Origin: Cafeteria roenbergensis
Lineage: Eukaryota > Sar > Bigyra > Bicosoecida > Cafeteriaceae
Assembly (NCBI GenBank): GCA_008330645.1
Contig: VLTN01000038.1
Span: forward strand, 124,001 to 188,000
DNA length: 64,000 nt
Direction: 5' to 3'
In this document: positions 53,201 to 61,622 of the stretch, piece by piece
Layout of the letters: the number at the start of each line of letters is the position of its first letter
Numbering within the stretch: the stretch's first letter is position 1
Program-made: the position numbers and the translations under genes
Notes under the pieces: generated by a model
Databases searched by the model: none
What the model was told of the DNA's origin: nothing
The model's input: only the letters and a program-made list of their open reading frames with translations

Positions 53201-56200
53201 CTGCAGAGCCGTTGGCGGCGTTGCTGCGTCTTGGGGCCCTTCGCCGGCGGCGACAGCTCCCGAGCCGGCATCCGTGTCTGCGTCGGCTGCGGTTTCGGCG
53301 CCGCCCACGCCACGCTCGCCAGCAGCAACGGCCAAGACTGACGCAGCGTCGCTCAGCCGATACAGCGGCTCCAAAACGGCTCCACCGGCTGAGCCACCCT
53401 CCTTGAGTGACTTGTCGGAGTCACTCGCCTTGCCACTCTTTCCGGGGACGGTCATGAGCACAGCATCCATCACTTCGCCATCGTCGCCATCGGGTTCGGC
53501 CCCTGCCGCATCAGCAGCCGGTGGTGAGCCTTGTTCAGAGCGGGACGAAGTGCCACCGGCAGAGCCCCATACCACAACAGCTCTGCTCAGTGCGTCCCAC
53601 GCACTTCGCTGCACTAGCGCCCTGAGAACTGCCCCGTACACCGAGGGCTCAGGGCAGAGCCCAGAGAAGTGCGTTGGCAGAGCCGCTGCAAGCGCCTCAA
53701 CGCCGGCTTTGCCGGAGGGGCCGTCCGCGATGACGCGGGCCCAGTGTGACCAGCTCGCGATTGCTTCCTGACACACGCTTGACTCGCTACCTGTCAGACG
53801 CGACAGGGCCCCTGGCAGGGCCCACGCGAGAAACCTCACTGCTGCGACCGGCCCGTCAGCTGACAGCACAGACTGCGTTTGGCGATCGACCAAGGAGCGG
53901 TACTCCGGCCCCGAGAGTCGGGGTGACGCAACCGCGCGGTTTCGCGCAGCGACAGCAGCTCTGCCAGAAAGGTCGAGCTCTGCCTGCCACAGGAGCAGCA
54001 GTTGCGCTGCGTCGCTTGACGACACAGTCGCGATGGGGTCAGACCCCGCCGCTGTAGAGGCGGCGGAAACGCCTGTCTCTCCCGGGCCCGCGGCAACGGA
54101 ACTCGGAACTCTAACGGCTTCAAGTGCTGAAGCTGAAGCTGAAGCTGAAGTTGAAGTTGAAGTTGCAGAGCGTGAAGACAATGCGGAGCTCAGCGACTGC
54201 ACGCAGTCACGCGCCAGTCTGTACCTGGTCATGGCGGCGTCAAAATCCAATCGCTCCTGTGCCGCTGAAACGGCCAAACCACGTGCCAGCTCCACCGCCT
54301 CCGTCAGCCGTCCGGCTCTGCCGGCCACCCACTTCACGTGGTCGACCGGTGAGAACGGCACCAGCACCCTTGCGCCTGCCGGCGAAGATACGACCAACCA
54401 CGGGAGACCATCACTCCCGGGCGAGAGGCGCCTGGCGTCGCAAGAGAGCCGGTACCCGCTGGGGACCTCCGGGGAACCGCTGCTGCCGCCGGCAGCGGGA
54501 GCTCTGCACGGCAGAGCCACTTCCTCACACCAAAGCTCCTCGGGAGTCGCTTCTCGGGAGAGGATGTGGAGCTGGGGCCAGGCGGTTTCACCGGTGGAGT
54601 CAGAGCCTCGCGGGTCAGCGGCGGTGGCGTCGGTGGTCAGCACGGCCACGAGAGTCGGGCCGTACGGGGCCACCCCAACGATGCGTCTGCCCTCCAGCAC
54701 GACCCGGCAGAGCCGCGAAACAGCGCGGGGTGGGGCTGGGCGCTGGGCAGCCGCCGGCCTGGGGGCCTCCGTGGTCGGTTGGGCAGGCAGGGCCAGGGCT
54801 GGCGCCGCCGACGTCGGGTCGGCGCAATGTTTCCCCGACTGCTGTGGAGGGGCCGTAGGGCTGAGGCTGCCCACCAGCGGTTTCACTGGAGATGCAGTTC
54901 CGTCCGAAGTTGCCCGGCTCTGCCTGCCACTCTTGCAGTCTTGTGACTGGCTCGTGATGGTGTACAGCGACAGGGTGCTGCTCCACCCGACAATGAGGCA
55001 GCTGTCACCGTCCAACGCAATCGATGGGGTCGCTGGCCCAGCACTGGTAGTGCCATCAGGAGGGTACACGACGTGGATCTTGCGGTGACCCGCGAGTGAC
55101 TCCCCCCTTCCGTCGGCGAAACCGCTTTGCAAGGCCCCGCCCCGATGTGGCGTCTCCGCCGCATGCGGTGGGAATCCACCCGTCGCCGCAGCGTGACCTG
55201 AACGTGATGCAGGCGATGATTGACCCGCGATGGGGTCCCTGTCATGCCCGACTCCGCCGTCAATCATGCTTCCATCAGCTGACTTTACCGTCTCCATTGT
55301 GCTTGCACTGCTGGCTCGTTCCATCACCGGCCAATCAGGCCCGCCTGCTGAGTGACTCCGCAACGTCTCCATCGAAGTGGCTCTGCCGTCCCCGGACAGC
55401 AAGTAGAGCTCCACCTGCTCTGTGAATGCCGCAGCAATGAGAGACGCGGAGTCACTCCAGACGACGTCGACCAACCGCCCGTACCGCGTGCTGTTGAGCC
55501 GAATAGGCGGCCAGGACGCCGCCGCAGCCGCACCAGCAGCAGCCGAACCTGCAACAGCCGACGCCGCCCCCGGAAGCGTTCCGATTGCCGCAGCAGCTGC
55601 CGCCGCCGCCGCTGCAGCTGTGGCCATTCTGCCAGTCGTCGACGACGTCGCAGCTGACGCTGACTGCTCGCTGGCACCGCCTAGACCGGAGACGAAGTGG
55701 GTGGCAGAGCTCGAAGTGAAGTGTCGCCCGGATGACGCCGACACCTGCATGCGCGCCGATTTGGAGGGGTCCGCGGTTTCGGCCGACTTGGCTCTGCCGG
55801 CTCTGCCGACCACACGAAGTGCTCGGCCCGCCGCGCAGTCGTCCGTTTGACCCCATGACATCCGAGAGACGCGGCGTCGCTCAGCTGCAGTTCCTCCGGC
55901 AGAAACCGTTGGTCGTGAAGGCATCAACGTCAGCCACTCTCCGTCGATCGCAGTCACCACAGCGTGGCGCAGCTGACGCGGGTGCGACTCGGGAGCGGTT
56001 TCACCAAAGTCACTCGAGTGGCGGTCGCCGAACGGAAGCGGCGTAGCGATGTCAGACTCAACTGATGACGCGCCTGTGACACCTCTCTGATGGGCTCCTG
56101 ATGGCTTGAGGGGGGACGGTGCGCCGGCCCTGGCCAAGCCGGCAGCTCCAGCCGCAACCACGGAAGCAGCTCCGGGCTGACCTGTCTCTGACTGGCCAGC

Positions 56201-57374
56201 GACTCCCTCAGACGCGACTCGTTCGCCGCCTGCGCGCTCCGACGTCCCAGCGGTTTCACCGCTGTCGGCGCCGTCGGATGCGCCGCGCAGTCTCAGTGGC
56301 CCGTCGCCAAGACGGCCAGCCGTGGCTGAAGGCGACGCTGATGTTGAGGTGACCGCCCTGCCGTGACGGGGGCCGTGCAGCTGTGGCTTCGGCCTGGGAG
56401 CATCCAGGTCCGGGCCAAAGTCGGGGTGCAGCGCCACTGCAACCACGGGGGCCCTGATGCGGAGGGGGGGCGGAGGCGGACACGACCCGGACAGGGAGTT
56501 GACCCGCGTGATGCCGGCGAGACTGCCTGAGACAACGGTGTCGCCGTCGTCGGCTACGACCAGACTGGTGACTGGCGCGCCCTCGTGCAGGCCCCGAGCG
56601 ACGACGCGTCGCTCGCCGCTCCACGAGTATGCCCCCACCGAGCCGTCCTGAAACCCCGCCACCTGCGAGAGCTCGCTTGCAAAGACACAGACGCGCGCGC
56701 AGCCTGAAGGTAGAGGGGCGGCTCGGCCTCCGGAATATTTGGCACCGTGCAAGCATGTCGACCACACGCTCAAGGCGTGTGGCGGGCTTGCGCCCGCGCG
56801 GGCGCGAGGGAACGCCGTCAGAAGGGGGCTAGGGCGGTGACGCCCGCGGGTGAGGGGCTGGCCCAGGGCACTGGCCAGCTGCGCGCGCCGCTGTCTGGGC
56901 CGTTGCGGCGCGGCTTGGGGCGGGAGGGGCCACTGAACGCTGCGCGCGGCGGCGCGGTGCAACGCTGAGGCCCAAGGGAGCCCCCACCCTCCCCGGCCAT
57001 GGAATAAAGCACGGCTTGGGCACCGGTGCAAAGCCAAAGGGGAGAGGGAGCGCGCGAAAGACACAGGCTGGGGTGCGGATTTCGCTGGAAGCCGAGCCAT
57101 CTGGCGCTGCACGCCACCACGGGACCGCTTCAAGCTGCGCACGGGCCGTGCCGCGCATGAATGGGCGCAGGAAGGCTCTCACGATGAGGCTTGGGTGGAT
57201 GGCGATGCTACAGAGGCCGCTAGCGGCGGAGTCGGCAGCGAACTGCCCGCCGACGGCGTGCTGGTTGAACATCGGCTCGTCCTCATCGTCGTCCGGTGGC
57301 AGTGGTGCCACCGCGACGAGCGGGGATTCCGCCGAGGCGGGTGGCACTTGCGGTCCTACGGGGACGGCGGCCAT
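50267..57374 (-). CDS. VPS41: VPS41 homologue, greatly enlarged, two exons
   Basis: A HOPS tethering-complex subunit for fusion with lysosomes or vacuoles. Exon 1 is 57374-57183 (64 aa) and exon 2 is 56662-50267; the 520-bp intron is phase 0 (GTGAGA...TCGCAG). The product is 2195 aa (human 854). Exon 1 has the typical acidic start (PPDDDEDEP) and ends GLCSIAIHPSLI, joining VAGFQDGSVGAYSW. This matches human ASCMTVHDKFLALGTHYGKVYLLD. Propeller matches: PPLRIRAPVVAVALHPDFG, GDSCLIVGWSSTLSLYTI. SPVDHVKWVAGRAGRLTEAV aligns with human DHIDWLLEKKKYEEAL. The C-terminal clathrin-repeat segment ASLGRFDEALEELLVHLCDV then NAELWRRLVDRCS aligns with human MGNSRSALKMIMEELHDV and DGELWEDLILYS. I find no C-terminal RING-H2 cysteine/histidine set; about 450 disordered residues end the protein instead. 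Long Ser/Ala inserts separate the blocks. Confidence 0.9.
51958..52070. repeat. GCACCG/CACCAG tandem tract (Gly-Ala) in VPS41
   Basis: A run of GGCAGCACC and ACCACCAGC units encodes a Gly/Ala-rich spacer on the minus strand, between helical blocks of VPS41. Confidence 0.85.
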
Positions 57375-57652
57375 TCCGGCCTGTGCGCGGGGGACGAGGC
57401 GTGGACGGTCGATTCGTCGGCGGCGACAATGCGACGGCTCTGCCGACTTGCCCAGAGTTGGCTGCGCCTGCCGACTATGCGCCCTATTCGCTCCGCGACT
57501 ACCTCGAGACCGGTCCCGAGCGAGTTCGCGAGCGGCTCTGCGGAAAGGCAGCGTGGCTGGCGATTGCGGCGCCTGTGTGGCAGGCTCAAAGGCAGCAATG
57601 GCACTGGCGCCTCGGGAGTGCACAGCTCCGGGCGCGCAACGGTGCCGCGAGC
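57375..57652. promoter_or_regulatory. Bidirectional promoter interval, VPS41 / armadillo protein
   Basis: These 278 bp lie between the divergent start codons. The plus-strand frame is open throughout, so the armadillo protein could start earlier than annotated. No defined promoter element is visible. Confidence 0.35.
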
Positions 57653-60600
57653 ATGGCCGACCCCGGCCCGGCTTTGCCGGCGACGGGCGTCGAGATCGCC
57701 GGCGTGTTGCGGCTGATGCGGCTGGCGGACGACGACGCCGTGGAGAGCGGCTGCGCAGCCCTGGAAGCCACCGTTGACGAGCTGGTCCCGGGCCACCAGG
57801 ACGCCAGAGGAGAGGTCCTTGCTTTGGGCGGCATGGCCGACCTGGCGAGGTGCTTGGGGTCCCCGCGGGAGCGCACGCGGCTGCTGAGTGCGCGGGCAAG
57901 CTGGAGTCTGACCTCCGACGCCGCAGCCGCGGAGGCGCTCGCCGAGCACGACCACGCGCTCGCAAGCCTCGGCCGCATGCTGGTGTCCTCACTCGCGGAC
58001 GAGGTGGCCCACGCGGGGTCCGTCGTGGCAAACCTGGCGGCGCTGCGGCCGTGCGCCCACCGTATCTCGAAGCAACCTGTCGTGATGGACGCGTTGGTGG
58101 CAGCGGCCGGCCATGCGGACCCCATCGCCTCGGACGCAGCCCTGGCTGCCCTGGAGAACCTCGCTGCCGCGCCACAGAGTGCGCTTCCCGCGTGCAAGGC
58201 CGGCGCTGGGGCGTTGTGCCTGTCCGCGACTTGCGGCTCGCCCATGGCGCAGCGGCTGAAACTGGCGGCGCTGATGGCTGTGCATCCGGTCTGCATCCCG
58301 CACCTGCTTGCGGCAGGCTGCCTGCGGTCCGCCGCTGCGGTGCTCTCGTCGCGGGACCAAGGCGATGCGGGCATCGCATCGCTGGGCCTGGTGCGCGCGC
58401 TGACGGACGGCTGGTCGCGGGTTCACCACGACGCGAGGGCCGCAGTTGCCGCCGATGGCCTCGTGACGGCGATTGTCCCCTACCTCCTGCACGCCACGGA
58501 CCAGGGCAAGGCTGCCGCTGCCACGGCCCTGTGGCGCTGCTGCCGCTCACGGCCGGACAGCCAGCTGGCTGCCATAGACGCCGGGGCGGCGCCGCCTCTT
58601 GTCGCAATGCTGGGACTGCCGGCCAGAGGGCTTGCCGCCCGCGCATCCGGTGCAATCGCGGTCCTGGCGTCTACTCTGGGGCACGAAAAGTGCTTTGCCG
58701 ACGCAAATGCCACACCCAAGCTGCTTGAACTGCTGCGGGCTCGGGCCGCCCTTCTCGCTCCGGGTCCGGCCTCAGGCGGAGCTGCAGCGGGCGGCGCCGT
58801 GACAGCCCGATCGCGTGACCGAGTGCCGACCGAGGTCGGGAACACCGGGCCGGCCGGCCTGCCCAAGCTCTCGCGGACTCGGCAGGCGTTTCGATCGTTC
58901 CGCGTGGCTTACGCGAGCCAGCCGCGCACAGCCAGCGCACTGGTCGCCCACGACGGCGAAACTCCGGCCCGGCGCGCCTCAGTCGTGGTGCCCAAGTCGC
59001 TGCGTCCTGAAGGCAGCGAATCGTCGTTGCTGGACTTCGATGACTCCAGCTCGAGGCCACGGTCAGTGTCCGCCTTCGAGGTGCGACGCCCGCCTTCCGG
59101 GTCCTCAAACACCGATTCTGCCGACCTGGATGGCGAGTGGCTTGTCGTCACATCGGAGGTTGCGTTGGCGGCGCTCTGGAGCTTGTCCGCAAGCGACAAA
59201 ATTGCGAGGCACCTTGCGACGGAAACCGACGCACCCTTGCTCCTGGGTCGCATCGTTGTCGCCGGGGAGAGCATCGAGGCAGAGCGTGCTGCAGGGTCGC
59301 TCAGCAACATCAGCCAGCGCCTCAGCGAGGCGCCCCAACACGTGGCCCTGGCCGTGGCGGCCGACTGCCAGGCCGCCCTCGAGAGGTGGCCCGTCACATC
59401 GGCCCCTGGCTCGCACCTCCTCTGCGCGCTCTCAGCCCTTGCGGGGGACGCAGGTGCCGCCGAGTCCGTCGCCAGCGCGGCCGTCTCCGAGGCCTCCGTC
59501 AAGGCTGCCTGCGAGGCGTGCACGGCAGGCGGCCGGGCGAGCCCCGGGCAGGGCGCAAGCACCTCTTCTGTGCGAGTGGCGGCACAAACGCTGCTCTCAC
59601 AAGCGGGGGCCTCGGGGCGCGAGTTCGCAGCGCTCAAGCACCTGGGGCTGACCACAGCGGACGTTGCGGAGGCAGCCGCGGTGGGACCGGCATCGGCGAG
59701 CGCCCGCCTCAACGCCTCCAGGGAGGCGCAGCGACCGGCCGTGCCGCCGCTGGATGTGGGGTCGGACAGCGACTCGGTGGCATCGATCCACTCGCTCCGC
59801 AGCGCATCCGCGTCCCGCATTCCATTCAGGAGCGGCCCCGAGCACGTACGGCCACGGGGCGCGTCTGCAAGGCGGTTCGTCGCTGCGGTATCCGGCCGAG
59901 CACAGACGCCCACGCCGGGCCGTGAAGCCGGGCACGTTCGCCGATCGAGCGGCAACGGACGGCTCAACAGCGGCTCGCCGCGGGGCGCGAGCCCCGGCCC
60001 GGACCGGGGCCCTGCTCAGGGCATTGGCGGCCTTCGAACCGTCCCAGCGCGCGTGTCCTCTGCCATCGTGCGGCGGTTCATATGGAAGCAGGAGCCGCTC
60101 CCGACGTCGAGCATATCCTTCCACGGCATGGCGGCCCTGCAATCGCAGGCAGCGCAAGCCGACTTGCCGCCCCTGGACCCGTCAGACTCCACCCGCTCTG
60201 GAGGAGATCGGTCATCGTGGACCGACCAACCTGGCGGGGCAGAGCACCATCACTCTGCGTCCAGCGAGTGGTCGAGCAACTCTGGCCAGCAGCTGGCCAG
60301 AGCAGCCGCCCCCGCCTCGCCGCTGCTCCCCGACCAAACAGGCGGGCCGCTGGGGCGGGGGTCGACCGGGCGCCCTGCCCCAGCGGAGCTTGGCCGGCCG
60401 CTCTCGGGGGCGGACCAGCTCGCCCCGCTCCCCGCAGCGGCAAAGCCGCGCGCTGGTGAGAAGGGGGGGCAGGAGGCGAACGAGTGGTGCGCGGAGGAAG
60501 AGAAGGCGGTCCCGTGTGCGGGCCCCGGCGGGACCGACGGGCCCAGCCGCCCGGCGCGCCGAGCGGGCAAGCGGGGCGTGCAGGCCTCGAACATTCCGGG

Positions 60601-60799
60601 AACTGGCGGGTCTGACGGCGCCGCAGCTGTGCAGGCACCCGACAGCCCCCAGCACTCCGGCCACCGTGCGGCGCAGCCAGTCGCCGCCACTGTCGCCCGG
60701 GCCCAGCCGGGCTGGCCGGCAGACGAGCCGGTCTTGCGGCTCTCAGACCTGGCGCCGACGTCTAGACAGCGATGCTGCGAGGTGTCTTGGTTCTGCTAG
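57653..60799 (+). CDS. Armadillo/HEAT-repeat protein
   Basis: A single exon of 1048 aa from the ATG at 57653, chosen because repeats begin right after it; the frame is open upstream to 57296. Residues about 10-390 are a helical solenoid of armadillo-type repeats (ALEATVDELV, GGMADLARCLGSPRERTRLL, SVVANLAALRPCAHRISKQP, DAALAALENLAAAPQSAL, ATALWRCC, GAAPPLVAMLGLPARGLAAR). The solenoid resumes at about 500-680 (EVALAALWSLSASDKIARHL, AAGSLSNISQRLSEAPQHVA). The rest, especially the last 300 residues, is disordered and Pro/Gly/Ser-rich. Armadillo arrays bind extended peptides; the partner is unknown. It is not close enough to importin alpha, beta-catenin or an E3 family member to name. Exonic words are sparse compared with VPS41 next door. 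Confidence 0.75.
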   Translation: MADPGPALPATGVEIAGVLRLMRLADDDAVESGCAALEATVDELVPGHQDARGEVLALGGMADLARCLGSPRERTRLLSARASWSLTSDAAAAEALAEHDHALASLGRMLVSSLADEVAHAGSVVANLAALRPCAHRISKQPVVMDALVAAAGHADPIASDAALAALENLAAAPQSALPACKAGAGALCLSATCGSPMAQRLKLAALMAVHPVCIPHLLAAGCLRSAAAVLSSRDQGDAGIASLGLVRALTDGWSRVHHDARAAVAADGLVTAIVPYLLHATDQGKAAAATALWRCCRSRPDSQLAAIDAGAAPPLVAMLGLPARGLAARASGAIAVLASTLGHEKCFADANATPKLLELLRARAALLAPGPASGGAAAGGAVTARSRDRVPTEVGNTGPAGLPKLSRTRQAFRSFRVAYASQPRTASALVAHDGETPARRASVVVPKSLRPEGSESSLLDFDDSSSRPRSVSAFEVRRPPSGSSNTDSADLDGEWLVVTSEVALAALWSLSASDKIARHLATETDAPLLLGRIVVAGESIEAERAAGSLSNISQRLSEAPQHVALAVAADCQAALERWPVTSAPGSHLLCALSALAGDAGAAESVASAAVSEASVKAACEACTAGGRASPGQGASTSSVRVAAQTLLSQAGASGREFAALKHLGLTTADVAEAAAVGPASASARLNASREAQRPAVPPLDVGSDSDSVASIHSLRSASASRIPFRSGPEHVRPRGASARRFVAAVSGRAQTPTPGREAGHVRRSSGNGRLNSGSPRGASPGPDRGPAQGIGGLRTVPARVSSAIVRRFIWKQEPLPTSSISFHGMAALQSQAAQADLPPLDPSDSTRSGGDRSSWTDQPGGAEHHHSASSEWSSNSGQQLARAAAPASPLLPDQTGGPLGRGSTGRPAPAELGRPLSGADQLAPLPAAAKPRAGEKGGQEANEWCAEEEKAVPCAGPGGTDGPSRPARRAGKRGVQASNIPGTGGSDGAAAVQAPDSPQHSGHRAAQPVAATVARAQPGWPADEPVLRLSDLAPTSRQRCCEVSWFC

Positions 60800-61622
60800 C
60801 CGCGCGTCCCGGGCTCGGTGCTGTTTGGGAGCCAAGCGCGCGTGGGGAGGGGCGGGGCATCCAAATCGGGCTGTGGCTCCAATGTTTGTTGAGGTGTTTT
60901 CTCGTTGTTCCTCGTGCATGTCGTCACCAGAGTTGCTTGTCGCAGAGTGCGTGGTGAGTGTTATGAATCCTGTGGTATCGGTGGTTTTGAGGGGTGCCGG
61001 CCCGAGGTAGCTGTGTAGGTTGGCGCCGGCAGACGCGTGAGTGGCAGGAAGGACTCGATTGGAGGGAGAGTCCAACAGCACGGCGGGCAGAGCCAGAGCG
61101 GCTCTGCCCGAGGGCTGGGAGAGGTGGGAAACGAATTCACGCGCGCACGCACAGACAGGAGGGCGACGCGGTCGCCTGTTGCGTTGGGTGGAGCGTACGC
61201 ACCCGTTGCTGGGAGCCGAGAAGGCGGCGAGCGAGTGCTCGGTGAGGGAGTCCTCAAGTGTGTCGGTTCAGGGCGCAGGCCATGTGGCCCTTTTCCCTGG
61301 GCAGAGTCATCGGGCGGCAGAGCCGCCTGAGCCTCGCCCAAGCGGTACGCACCTGCCCCGTAGGTTCAACCAAACGACCCTCCGGTCATAATATATTTTT
61401 TGCTTTAATCAGTGTTGCTGTGGCGGTAATCTGACGGCCTGCCGTGCAGGGTTGCGCCACGTCGGCGGCACATCGCTGGTGCCTGCGGCAAAGCAAAGCG
61501 TGTGTTCTGTGAGTGGCCAGACAGAAGCGCGCACCTGGCTCTCCGAGCTGCCCGGCCAGCAGCAGGCACCATCACAATTCCCAACGTTCCACATGCAGGC
61601 ACGCTCTTGGCGCCGACATGGT
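60800..61622. other. Intergenic region between convergent genes
   Basis: It holds two word-based hairpins (61085-61109 and about 61314-61328) and an AT-rich patch (about 61386-61411, TAATATATTTTTTGCTTTAA) that stands out in this GC-rich DNA and could be a 3'-end or polyadenylation region for either gene. No gene is recognised. Confidence 0.5.
61085..61109. other. Perfect inverted repeat (10-bp stem, 5-base loop)
   Basis: GGGCAGAGCC and its exact complement GGCTCTGCCC flank the loop AGAGC. The stem is the commonest dispersed word of the window. It lies 3' of both convergent genes, so it could fold in either transcript. Confidence 0.9.

Noticed and set aside
56829-58655. Long minus-strand open frame opposite the armadillo gene
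   Set aside because: Only its short part at 57374-57183 is used, as VPS41 exon 1. The rest is antisense shadow of the armadillo exon.
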